A stretch of DNA of 64,000 bases from Symbiodinium natans (taxonomy: Eukaryota; Sar; Dinophyceae; Suessiales; Symbiodiniaceae), in NCBI GenBank assembly GCA_905221605.1, contig CAJNDS010002757.1, positions 792,001-856,000 of the forward strand, written 5' to 3'. Made by a program: the position numbers and the translations under genes. Position 1 is the stretch's first letter; each line of letters begins with the position of its first letter. A model generated the notes under the pieces. That model had not been told where the DNA came from. It did not search any database and saw only the letters and a list, made by a program, of their open reading frames with translations. Positions 41,395 through 53,400 of the stretch are shown in pieces.

Positions 41395-43473
41395 ATGTTG
41401 TGCATTCGAATGATTACTGGCAGCGAGGTGGCTCGGCTGAGGCTGGAGGATTTGCGACGTGCAACTGAGACTGACTCCACGTGGCACGTGCGCGATCTTA
41501 AGCTCCATCTCCAAGAGCTTTGCGGGCAGCCTCGGTTTCGGCAGCGACTCCTGCAAGAGGATGGGCAGATACTGTCCGATGAGGCGGTTCTGGAACCGCT
41601 CCGGCCACGCGTACTGCAGCTAGTCTTGCTGAGCTTTGCCGAGGCTACTGCCGATCATATTGACAAGCTGCTGCAAGCGGTTGAAGACAGAAACGTGGGT
41701 AAAATGGAGGCAATTCTGCAGAGACCACAAGACCCGAGCTTAGCTAATCTGCGCAGCGTCGCGCCCCTGCACGGCGCCGCCGCGATTGGGAGCGACATGG
41801 CTGTAGCGCTGCTGCTGGAGGCTGCCGCAGACAAGGATCAAGTGACTACAAGTGGAGTCACGCCTCTTCTGCAAGCATCTCTGAATGGCCACCTGAAAGT
41901 TGCACATTTGTTGCTTGCAGCCGGAGCGGACAAGGATGCAGCCGACATGAACGGAGCTACGCCTCTTTACGTCGCATCTCAGAACGGCCACTTGGAAGTT
42001 GCACGTGTGTTGCTCGAAGCTGGTGTGGACAAGGATGCGGCCACAACGGATGGAGCCACGCCTCTTTGCGTCGCGGCTCAGAACGGCCACTTGCAAGTTG
42101 CGCGTTTGTTGCTTGAAGCTGGCGTGCACAAAGATGCAGCCACAACGGATGGAGCCACGCCTCTTCACATCGCATCTCACAACAGTCACTTGGAAGTTGC
42201 ACGTTTGTTACTTGAAGTGGGAGTGTCCAAGGATGCAGCCGACACGAATGGAGTCACGCCTTTTTTCGTCGCGTCTCTGAACGGCGACTTGGCAGTAGCT
42301 CGTTTGTTGATGGAAGCTGGCGTGGACAAGGAGTCAGCCACCATTCGTGGATGCACGCCTCTTATCGTCGCATCTCAGATGGGCCACTCGCAAGTTGTAC
42401 GTTTGTTGCTTGAAGACGGCGCGAACAAGGATGCAGCAGACACGCTTGGAATGACGCCTCTTTTCGTCGCATCTGAGAACGGCCACTTGGAAGTTGCATG
42501 TGTGTTGCTTGAAGCTGGTGTGGACAAAGATGCGGCCACAATTGATGGAGCCACGCCTCTGTTCGTCGCGTCTCAGAACGGCCACTTGGAAGTTGCACGT
42601 GTGTTGCTTGAAGCTGGTGTGGACAAAGATGCGGCCACAATTGATGGAGTCACACCTCTTTACGTCGCGTCTCAGAACGGCCACTTGGAAGTTGCACGTT
42701 TGCTGCTCGAAGCTGGTGTGGACAAGGATGCAGCCTTCACAAATGGAGCTACGCCTCTTTACATCGCATCTCAGAACGGTCATTTGGAAGTGACAGGTTT
42801 GTTGCTCGAAGCTGGCGTGGACAAAGATGCAGCCGGAACGGATGGAGCCACGCCTCTTTTCGTCGCGTCTGTGAACGGCGACTTGGCAGTAGCGCGTTTG
42901 TTGATGGAAGCTGGCGTGGACAAGGAGTCAGCCACCATTCGTGGACGCACGCCTCTTTTCGTCGCATCTCAGATGGGCCACTCGCAAGTTGTACGTTTGT
43001 TGCTTGAAGATGGCGCGAACAAGGATGCAGCAGACACGAATGGAATGACGCCTCTTTTCGTCGCATCTCAGTTGGGCCACTCGCAAGTTGTACGTTTGTT
43101 GCTTGAAGATGGCGCGAAAAAAGATGCAGCAGACACGCTTGGAATGACGCCTCTTTTCGTCGCATCTGAGAACGGCCACTTGCAAGTTGTGCGTGTGTTG
43201 CTCGAAGCTGGCGTGGACAAAGATGCGGCCACAATTGATGGAGCCACGCCTCTTTTCGTCGCATCTCAGAATGGCCACGTGGAAGTTGCACGTTTGTTGC
43301 TTGCAGCTGGCGCGGACATGGATGCAGCCATCACAACTGGAGCCACGCCTCTTTACATCGCATCTTATTACGGCCACTCGGAAGTGGCGGGTTTGTTGCT
43401 CGAGTTTTGTGTGCACGAAAGTGCAGGGTTCACCCGCGGGATGAGTAGGGGTTACAGTACAGGGTTTGTGTAG
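41395..43473 (+). CDS. Ankyrin-repeat protein with ubiquitin-like N-terminus
   Basis: The start was chosen at ATG 41395, giving MLCIRMITGSEVARLRLEDL. The frame is open upstream to about 41223 without an ATG, so a 5' exon is possible. Residues 1-85 look like a ubiquitin-like fold (beta-rich start, then VRDLKLHLQELCG-x-PRFRQRLL, a surface loop, then LQLVLLSF). I recall this head in dinoflagellate ankyrin proteins. Then follow 17 ankyrin repeats of exactly 33 residues (TPL-x-VASQNGHLEVARLLLEAG-x-DKDAA-x2-G), ending with a divergent unit and a 12-residue tail. Ankyrin stacks bind proteins; no enzyme domain is seen. Repeats 6-8 (from 42256) and 12-15 (from 42850) are near-identical, a recent internal duplication. 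No introns within the coding sequence, unlike its neighbours. Confidence 0.85.
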   Translation: MLCIRMITGSEVARLRLEDLRRATETDSTWHVRDLKLHLQELCGQPRFRQRLLQEDGQILSDEAVLEPLRPRVLQLVLLSFAEATADHIDKLLQAVEDRNVGKMEAILQRPQDPSLANLRSVAPLHGAAAIGSDMAVALLLEAAADKDQVTTSGVTPLLQASLNGHLKVAHLLLAAGADKDAADMNGATPLYVASQNGHLEVARVLLEAGVDKDAATTDGATPLCVAAQNGHLQVARLLLEAGVHKDAATTDGATPLHIASHNSHLEVARLLLEVGVSKDAADTNGVTPFFVASLNGDLAVARLLMEAGVDKESATIRGCTPLIVASQMGHSQVVRLLLEDGANKDAADTLGMTPLFVASENGHLEVACVLLEAGVDKDAATIDGATPLFVASQNGHLEVARVLLEAGVDKDAATIDGVTPLYVASQNGHLEVARLLLEAGVDKDAAFTNGATPLYIASQNGHLEVTGLLLEAGVDKDAAGTDGATPLFVASVNGDLAVARLLMEAGVDKESATIRGRTPLFVASQMGHSQVVRLLLEDGANKDAADTNGMTPLFVASQLGHSQVVRLLLEDGAKKDAADTLGMTPLFVASENGHLQVVRVLLEAGVDKDAATIDGATPLFVASQNGHVEVARLLLAAGADMDAAITTGATPLYIASYYGHSEVAGLLLEFCVHESAGFTRGMSRGYSTGFV

Positions 43474-44403
43474 CACTCTTCCTTGAAGCCCTAGAGCCCC
43501 GAAGCCGAATTCCGCTCCTGCCCAAAGCCCAGAAATGAGACCCTGGGTCCCTGAACACGAAAGAAAAACACCCACCAGACCCCCAAAGCCCCGAAGCTCA
43601 AGCCATGAAAGGAGAATCCTCACCTGAACCCTCGCAGACCGGAAGTCAGGCTAACGACCCTACACCCGGAGCAGGAAGAATGGAATCCCCGAAGCCCCTC
43701 GACCTCTCGAACCCCGAAAGGAAGAGCAGCAAAAAAGCGTACTGAGCTAGAAACTAGAACCCCTAAAGCCCTACAAGCCCTATAAACCCCGAAGGCCCAA
43801 CAAGACTGTAGATAGACCCAAGAAACCTTATCAACCCTTCAACCCCCCCCCCCAAAAAAAAAAAAAAAAAAAAGAAAAACCTAAACCCGAAACGTGCCCA
43901 CACAAAGCCCCCGGTGAGGAATGCGGACGACGCGGGCCTGCTGGGCAACCAGGGCCCAGAGGCCCTTTAGTACCATAAACATATGTAGGGTTGAGGGTTG
44001 AGGGTTTGGGGTTTGGGGTTTGGGGTTACGGTTAGGTACTGGCACTATATGGTCGTTCAGCTCTCTCTATACAGAGAAGTAAGTACACCTTTGAAGAGAT
44101 GTGTGTATACGCCGGCATATGCGTCTGTGTGGTATGTGCAGTTGTTTGCTTATGAACGATATATATATATATATATATATATTCTCATATACAATATATA
44201 TATATATATATATACATATATGTATGTATGTATATATATATATATACACATATATGTGCATACATTATGTGTAGTGTTTTCTTACTATCGCAGAGAGTTT
44301 AGGGTTCAGGGTTTCGGGTCGGTTGGGTCTCTTTCGGCAGTTTCAGGGCAGTTCTCTGGCCCTAAACCCTAAACCCTAAACCCTTTCTCTTCCCCTCCTG
44401 CAG
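43474..44403. other. Intergenic stretch with C/A homopolymer, TA tract and short arrays
   Basis: Poly-C/poly-A junction at about 43845-43873; (TA)n at about 44160-44245; short TTTGGGG block near 43995-44027 and CCCTAAA units at 44362-44383. No gene supported until the exon at 44404. Confidence 0.55.
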
Positions 44404-44469
44404 CCCTCCTGGACCTTCCCCAACCCTTCAAAGGGCTTCCGCAAGCTGCTTGCCGGCAAGTACGGTTCC
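44404..44469 (+). CDS. EF-hand-type gene, candidate exon
   Basis: It encodes WTFPNPSKGFRKLLAGKYGS, the segment preceding an AWR...D loop in this family. Acceptor CTCCTGCAG; a GT donor at 44470 or a GC donor at 44482 both give phase 0 to the next exon. Without splicing it stops at 44487. Confidence 0.5.
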
Positions 44470-47400
44470 GTGGCGTGCCCGGCCTGATTGTGTTAGGGTT
44501 TAGGGTTTAGGGTTTAGGGTTTAGGGTTTAGGGTTTAGGGTTTAGGGTTTAGGGTTTAGGGTTTCAGGGTGCTTGTTCTAGGTTTCATCGGGGCTGTGGG
44601 GGTTTGGGTGTGTAGTGTTCAGGTTAGGGTTGAGCGCTATAGGGCTCTATATAGGGTTTGCAAGGCTCCCAGGACTTCTTGGGTTTACAGGGCTTCCACA
44701 GTAGGGTCGTGACAGGTTCGCCGAGAGCCCTTCATTCATCTAGTAAGGCCTGGGCAGGGGGTTAGGGTTTGGGGTTTGGGATTTAGGGTTTAGGGTTTAG
44801 GGAGTTTAGGGTTTCGTCCTCAACTCAATGCAGAAAGTCGCAACATGTTGTTTGTCAAAAACGGCCCTGGGCCCACCCCGCGGCAAGCGGCACCGGGAGA
44901 CCAAACCGCGCACCAGGTCTTTAATGATGTCAACTAGTAGCGAGTCGGCATTTAGTTAGGATTCATGAGAATGAGGTGTCCGACACCCGTTACAGCCCGA
45001 AACCTACACCCGTTGCAGCCCAAAACCTGAAATCCCTGCAATCTAGATGTACACCTTGGGATGTTCCCCCTTTTCCTCGCAGTCCTTAACAGGGACTATA
45101 ACCGGGGGTACTATAATCCCCAGTAAGGACGGTTCGTATAAGAGAGAACATCCCAAAGTTACACCCCCAAAACCTGACCCTAAACCCTAAACCCTAAACC
45201 CTAAACCCTAAACCCTAAACCCCAAGCCCTAAACCCTGAAGCCCATGCACTCTACAACTCATGGCCAGGCCGCCGCTTGGCGAATTGCCCTTGACCCCGA
45301 TGGCAATGGCAAAATCTCCTTTGGTGCGGCTGGCTGTGGGTTGGGGTTTGGGGTTTGGGGTTTGGGGTTTGGGGTTTGGGGTTTGGGGTTTGGGGTTTAG
45401 GGTTTAGGGTTTAGGGTTTAGGGTTTAGGGTTTAGGGTTTAGGTTAGGGTTCAGGGTTGAGTGTAGGGGGCCTGCTCAGGGTGTATCCCTACAGGCTTCG
45501 GAGGTTGAATTGTTGAACGGGCAGTAAAAACAGTTTCGGATTTGGGGTATGGGCCCTATGAGGGGTCCTCTCTTGAAGAGCAGTTCTTGTAGTTTACTTC
45601 AAGCTGCCAAGAAATGCCCACAGATTAATCAGTCCCCCCGCCCCCTTTTTTTTATTTTGAACGATTCTTACAACCTAAAGCCTTAACCCCCCCAAACGTT
45701 ACCAAACCTGAAACCCCAAACGCAACCCTTAACCCCAAACCATGACCCGCTGTAGGGCCTTCTAAAGCTTAAAACCCTAAGCCAATGTAGGGTCATTTTG
45801 GGGTGTTTAGGGTTTAGGGTTTATCCCCACAGCCTAAAGCCTCTGAAGCAAAGGTCCCCCTTAAACGATTATGAAGTTATAACACCCTTAAAGAGCTGCG
45901 CCAGGAGAGATGAACCATCGCTGTAGGCAGATCGGATTCACAGGCAACTTGCGGAAGCCAGGCGCCCAGGCAACGCGGCTTAGGGTCTATAGGGCTTAGT
46001 AGGGATTAGGGAACCCGAAACCCCTAAGCTGCAAAGGGCTTGCGGCTTAGGGTTCAGGGCTTGGGGGATTTCCAGGCCCAAATCGCCCTCGGACTTAGCC
46101 GCAGGGCCCATGCTTTATGTCGAAGGCCTCCTAAGTTTCAACACCCCCAAGACATCCCAAGCCTGAATCCCCAGCCCCAATGCCCAACCCCAAGTCCCTA
46201 TGCCCGGACCCTAACGAGTAATTCTTCAAGCTAGGTTCCCTTTTTGGGTGTTTTAACGTAGTACGGCACCTGACAAAAGCACCCCCCAAAAGGGACTTTG
46301 CTTTAGAGAACACAAATAAACCCATCCCTTCAACTCTTAACCCTAAACCCCAAACCCTAAACCCAAACCCTAAACCCACACCCTAAACCCCCTAAACCCT
46401 AAACCCCCAACCCTGAAGCCTCAACCCCTAAACCCTCAACCCCAGGAAATGCCGTCCTAGGCTTTGGAGCGAGCTGGAGCCAGTGGAGGGCTTCATCTCC
46501 TTAAAGGAGATCGACCCAAAGGACCGGCTTGGCAGGGTGTACAGGGTTTAAGGGGTCGACGGGGTTGCGGGGGGGGTTTAGGGTTTAGGGATTGGGGTGT
46601 AGGGTTTAAGGGTTGAGGGGGTTGGGGGTTTAGGGTTTAGGGTTTGGGGTTTGGGGTTTAGGGATCGCGGTTGAGGCTGTCAGAGAGGCCCCCCTCAACA
46701 GTCCTGCAAGAAGTCCGGAACATGGAGCCTTAGTCGATGCCGTTAGCCTAAACGTACACCGGCCACACTTCTTAACACTCTAACTCTAACCCTAGAATGC
46801 TATCTGCACCACAAGCCCTATAAGCCCCCTCCAGCCCTTGAAGCCAATACAAATCCTACAAAGCCATAGAAGCGCTAAAGAATCCCTGCAAGCCCTGTAA
46901 AGCCTATGAAGACTCCAAACCCTGAAGCCTAAACTTTGGTCTAGCAGCTTCGGAGTTGTCTCGTTCTGCTCGTCGGGTGTCCGTCTCCCCCTCCCCCCCA
47001 CCCCCCCCTAAACCCCTTCCTTTCATTCTCTTGCCCTATATCGATGAAGGGCAGCTCGAATTCCTAAGGCGCCAAACGTCCCATGGGCCTAAGCCCCAAA
47101 ACTTCGAAAACCCAAAAAGACCCACACAATATAGACCCCAAAAACCCCACAGTACTCGCCGACCTTATAAACCCTCACCTTCGGTTCGTATCAAAGTTCA
47201 AACCCTTCAACCCGAAACGGAGGAAATGCCCAAAAACCCTGCCAAAAAACCTGTAAAGACCTGCAAAAGCCCCAGGAAATACCCAAAAGCCCTGCAAAAA
47301 CCTATAAAGACCTGCAAAAGCCCCAAGAAGGCCTAAGAAGCCCTGTGAACTTCATATCTTGAAGCCAGCCTTCAGCAGCCAGGCGAACCAGGACTTAGAA

Positions 47401-50400
47401 GACTTCAGGCGCGCACCGTGCGTGCAGGGGGTCGAGAGGGGGTTTAGGGCTTATGGGGCTTAGGGCGTAGGGTTTCGGGTTTAGGGTTTAGGGTTTCGGG
47501 TTTAGGGTTTAGGGTTTAGGGTTTAGGGTCACCTTAACCTTAAACCTTAAACCCTAAACCCTAAAGTCCAGGGGCCGAGTTTGAGGATTCTGGTCCCCTT
47601 AAAGGGCCCCTTGCATATTATATGTGGGATTCCTTTTTGCAAGGGCCCATGCAGCTGCCCCAAGGTTCGGTTTCTGGAAACAGGGTTTAGAATTTAGGGT
47701 TTAGGGTTTGGGGTTTAGGGTTTAGGGTTTAGGGTTTAGGGTTAGGACGTCCAGCTATGCAATGGGCAGACATATCTGAAAATGCATTAATGGAGGAATA
47801 ATGGAGGTCCAAAATGCAGATCTTGACCTTCTCCATCGCAACAATGGGGGAAAAATGAAGACCCATTTCTCCTCCATTTTCTGGTTTCTGTATATAAAAG
47901 GCTGCATGATGGCTCCTACTTTTGTGTACGATATACACACATTTTCATACATGCTCGGTAAATCCCCGTCTATTTTTTCGAGAGTCCCCGACACCGAAAT
48001 TTATGGACGAGTCGCCTGCTGCCATAAATAGCCGCAGCCCCCGAAATATGCAACCCCCTTCCCCATCCGCCTGTTGCTACTTAGGGGTGGGGGGGGCGGA
48101 GGGCCATGCAACCCACACGAGCATCTATCCTGGCCCCGGCATCCCAACCCTCATTTTACCTTCATTCCTGCGGTGAGGCCCAGGCCAGCCTCCATTTTTC
48201 CGGCATTCCTGACAAATGGCTACCTCCATTTTTCCTCCATTTTTCCTCCATTTTCCTTGCAAAAATGGAGGAAAAATGGAGGAATAATGGAGGAAAAATG
48301 GAGGCAAAATGGGGGCTGCCAGGAACCTCATTCCAGAATGGAGGCAGAATGGAGGCAGGAGTCCAGCCTCATTCTGCGGGCGACCCCCACCCGGCCCTAC
48401 CGGGCATACCCCGGCACCCTTCTGCACTTCAAACTCGAACCGTTTGGAATCTCGACATTCAGACTGGCGTGCCCTGTAATTGTCCAGCTGCGCCGGTTTA
48501 AAGTAATGACGCAGATAAAGAAGTGCCAGGTTCTTGTTCACTAGACTTTTCAGCATCTGTCAGCTGTGATTTTGCTTTTGTGCCACACCTACCTGACGCT
48601 TGCGAGAAAAAGTGAGAAGCTAGAACGCCTTGATTTCGCCAGCATTCTTGATTGAGGCCAGGAATGGAGGCGGCTTTGCCTCCATTCCTCTACCCTCATT
48701 TTTTGGATGCTGCCCCCATTCTGCTATTCTGGGTGTCTGCAATGTTGGGCTTCATAAGTTTAGGGTTTAGGATTTAGGGTTTAGGGTTTAGGGTTTGTTG
48801 TTTACGCTGTGTGCGTCCCACGGGAAGAAGCACTGCGCCCTCCAGTCCTCAAACCCAAGTAATAAGCTGCTTCAGATTCATGCATTTTTTGTTTTGGGGG
48901 TACCAGGAGTTTAGGATGGTCTGTTGAGGTTTGGGCTTTTGAGGTTTTAGGTTGTTTGGGCTTTAGGGATTAGGGTTTTAGGGTAGCGTGGCAGGGCTGA
49001 TTGTTTCGATTGTCGCCTTCGTAGCAAGAGCCTTTAGCGTGTGATCATCGTGTTCTTCAAGCGGGAGCGCCCTGTGCAAACCCCCCTAAACCCCCCTTAA
49101 ACGCCTAAAACCCCCCTAAGCCTGAGCCTCTCCTAAAGCCCCTCCAAAACCCCCTTAACCCCCCCTGTAAGCTCCCTAAACCCTCAGCCATCGGCCTTCC
49201 AACAGCTGCGCCCTGCCCACAGGGCCCTTGTTATGGAGAAGTACGGGAACATGCTGAATCCTGGCCTTGACAGCCCTAAATCCTACTCCCTACACCCTGA
49301 ACCCACTAAACCCTAAACCCTAAACCCTAAACCCTAAACCCTCCCTGCAGTGCCAAAAGCCCTGAAGCCTGCAATAATCCTTCCTAGACCGCAAGGGCCG
49401 GAATAAATACTACTAGTAGTTATTCCCTTATGGTCCCTATATAATATAACTATACAGTCATAGCCCCCAAAACCTTAGATGGTTTAGGGCTTAGGACTCT
49501 TAGGGTTTGGGGAATGAATGCCCTTGTGGCCCATATCCCTAAACCTCCATGACGGTACCCAGAAGCCCTTATGATTAGGGGGGGGGGGGGGGTTGCAGGA
49601 GCCCTAAACCCACAAAGGTACCCCAAAGCCTAAACCCTACAAGCTTCAGGATGTCGCCAAACTATCCATCTGCAGGGGCTTTGGCGTTATGATCTACGTT
49701 TTTTGTGTTGAGGACTCTACTGTAAGCTCAGCCCTCTCTATGCCCTAAAACCCCCAACCTCCACAAAGAAACTTATCACCAAGTGCCAAGGAATGCGTGG
49801 AGGGAGGGCCCGGGCCTCGGCGGCCTTCTGGGGAGCTTTTGTTGCGAGCTCAGGGTTCGTTTAGGGTTTAGGGCTTAGTGGGTTTAGTGGGTTTAGTGGG
49901 TTTAGTGGGTTTAGTGGGTTTAGGGTTTAGGGTTAAGGCTTTAGGGTTTTGGGTTTTGGGCTTAGAGTTGAGGGTACAGGGGCAGTACAGGGGCTACGAA
50001 ACTCCCTACACTCCCACGAACCCCTAACGCCCTAACCCTAATCCTTTTGACCCCCCCCCCCCCCCCAACTAACCCTGAAACCAAAATCCTAAGCCCTAAA
50101 ACCCCCTATACCACTACACCCCACAAAGAACTTTCTCTCCCTAAGCCCAAGCTTTCAACCCTCACTCCGGCCAGTTCCAACCTCTCCCCACCCTTCCAAC
50201 ATCAAACCCTATAAGCCCTAACCCTAAATCTCGCTAGCCCAGTGGTACCCTTCCCTTTTCTGTTGCAGAGTTCCATTATAAAGTAACCTTATTATAATAT
50301 GGTTACTGGGCTACCGAGAAATTCTACCTCCGCAGCCAAAAAGGTTTCAATCCAGAGAATCTCCCTGGCGTGTCCGAGAAGGTTTTCATCTCGAAGTGCC

Positions 50401-53400
50401 AGGACTATTTTTTTTGGGGGGGGGGACTTTGGAGGACTTAGGGTTCAGGGTTCATGCAGGGTTCAGGGTTTCTAGAATTTTGGGGTAAGCGCAAGCTTGA
50501 GTACAGGTTCCGCCTCTGACCCAGAACTTGGAGCCCCAAACCGACTCTCCCAGTGATGCTTCAAGCTTGGGCTGCCCTATGGTACCCAAAGCTTTTTTGG
50601 GGGTTTAGGGTTTAGGGTTTAGGGTTAGGGTTTAGGGTTTAGGGTTTAGGGCTTAGGGTTTAGGGTTTAGGGTTTAGGGTTTAGGGTTTAGGGTTTAGGG
50701 TTTAGGGGTTTAGGGTTTAGGGTTTAGGGCCCAAACCCTATAATATTCCTAAACCCTAAACTTCTAAGCCCTGAACTGTGGGATTTTCTACATCCTAGCT
50801 GTGACATGGTGGGGACTTTTGAGGGAATTTGTGCAACCCCAAAGCAAAACCGCAAGCGGTCCAAGTACTGAAAAAGTGGTGAAACAAACTTGGGCTTTGA
50901 AGCGCATCCTCTATTGGCATCTGGGGCACCGGATCGCAAAAGCTTGCAGAGCCCAAAACCCTTTGTGCAACTTGCCTGCGCTTGAGCAGTAATGATCTTT
51001 CCATTCGTAGGCAGAACTCAAAATCGTCGGGAGGCAAATAGAGCCCGAAATGGACCCTAAACAACCCACTTACTTGTTCTCGGCAAACGCTGGATTCTTA
51101 GGTATACTAGGAGAAGAGGTAGGTTTTGAGGGCTTCTTAAGCTAGATCATCCTGATCCTTGACCCTTGACCCTAAACCCTAAACCCTAAACCCTAAACCC
51201 TTGAAACTGAACATTTCTACGAAACGGTGGGTGCTGGGCTTCTTAAGGTACAGAGCCCAAGAGTTCCTTTAAGTCCCTAAGCAATCCCCTAAGCCCTAAA
51301 CCCCTGAACCCCTACACACCCGTATACACCCCTTAACCCTCAACTCCAAGGGGCCTAAAACCCTCAACCTAAACCCTAAAACCCCTAAACCCCTAAACCC
51401 TTAACCCCTACACCCGTGAAGCCTCAACCGAAAGCAATTTTGGAGCCCTCTAGCTGTGCAGCACTGAGTGCTGCAGCCGCAGGAGTTGGGTTTCGCAGGC
51501 CTGGGCGTAGGGCTTATAGGGCCTAGGGTTCAGGGTATATGGGTTAGGGCTTGGGGCTTGTTTCAGATTTAGGGTCCGGTTTGTGGGGATTAGGGGGTTT
51601 TGGGCGTTGGGGTTTGTATGTTTGTACGGTGTTTGAGGCAAAGGCTTCAGGGCTCCTGCAGCTCTGCGGACAGACGCGGGCGGTGTCAGAGGGCCTCGCC
51701 TGGCACCATGCATGTGACGCGAACATGGGGGGGGGTTTCCCGAAATTGTGGGTACCTTGTTGGGGTCCTTATCAGAAGGGGATCCTACCAAGTATTTGGG
51801 GGAGTCTATTGGGGTCCCTTATTTTTCGTGACCCCCCATATGATGTTGGTTCGCACGGTCTTGTGGATCAAGCTTTGTTCCAGCCCTGGGGGTGACATGG
51901 CTTTTGGGGTTGCTGGAGAATGGTTCAAGCGTCACGGGTGTCCGGAGGGTTTTAGTACGGGATGGATGGTCCTACGGAATCCTCTTGCAGCATTTTCGCT
52001 GTTGACATGGTGAAGACATTTGTGTAGCCATGCTGCGATCTTCTGGTCCCTCCGTGCTCCTACGCTCTTTTGGGCGCTGGTGGTTATGACAATGCCACAT
52101 GTAGGGCAGGGGAGTAGCGTGCGTGAGAGGTTTGATGTTCCAGAATTCTGTAAGGGTTTGAGTGTTGCCCTTCGCAAGCAGATCCTGCAGGCATAAACCC
52201 AGAAATGTCATGCTAGCAACCTGTCCACCCACAAAAGGATGGTGGTTGGGGCCGAAGCAGCACCCTAAGCTTAACCCTAAACCCTTAACCCTTAATTACC
52301 CTACAAGCCCTAAACCCTCACCCTGAACCCTGCCTACCTAGAGGCGACTGCAAGAAGCTCTTTAAGCTGCTACGAACGGATTGGAGCCGCCTGACGCCTC
52401 AGAACGTGGCTGCTCTATGAGGGACCCAGGGCCTGTTGAGGGTATTAGGATGGCAGGCTTTTTGGGAACTTGGGCTTTTGGCGGCTTGTGCAGGGCTTTC
52501 AGGGCTTTACGGTTGCGGGGTTTAATTAGGGTGTAAGGTGTTCAGGGTTTGGGGTTTCGATTTCTAGTTTGGGGGTTTTGGTTTCAGAGTTTAAGGGTTT
52601 AGGGTTGAAGGTTCTGGGTTCATGGCTTAGGGGCAACTAGCGCGGTCGTTTAGTTTAGGGTTTGAGTCTGAGTTACTGTGGGCTCACCTTCTGGGACGGG
52701 TTCAGGGCTTAGGGCTTATAGGGTTAAGACTTTCCGTCGTACCTGCAGGAAATCGGTTAAGCAACACTAAGCCTTAACCCTCAACCCGAAATCCTACAGC
52801 CCAAGCTTTCTAGCCCTAAACCCTAAACCCTAAACCCTAAACCCTAAACTCTCGAACCCTGAGCCCTAAGCCCTAAGCCCGAAAACCCTAAGCCTAGGCC
52901 GGGAGCTGAAGTTGGAGGACTTCGACCCGCAGACGGGCGCCGCCGTCTATCGGGCCTGGTGGCCGAGTGTTTGAGGGCTTAGATTTTAGGATTTTTGGGG
53001 GTTTCAGATTGTTTGAGTTTCGGGTTGAGGGTTCGGATTTTAGGGTTCTTTGGGGTTTCAGTGCTGGAGTCCAGCCGAGAGGTAAAGTAAAACTTGCTGC
53101 TAACACTTGCTGGGTTGCCTGCGCGAAAGCTTGGCTTTCTGATTGCCTGGTGTTTCGAACAACTCCTCTTCCCGGGGGCTTGATGACAATTCTGGTCTCT
53201 TTCTGAGTTTCTACAGTGTACTCACGGCACATCACCCTGCAGCTCTGTTCGCTGTCAAAGGCCGACCCCTGTGCCGAGAGCATCAGCTATGGTGGCGGCC
53301 GCAAGGCCGGGGGGTGCTGTAGGGTCGTTAGGATTTACCTGGTGCAGGCCCAGATCCCCCTAAACCCTAAACCCTAAACCTCAAACCCTAAACCTAAACC

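Noticed and set aside
41740-43623. Several 80-230-codon ORFs antisense to or out of frame with the ankyrin gene
   Set aside because: Shadows of the 99-bp ankyrin repeat; the + strand frame has the clear protein motif.
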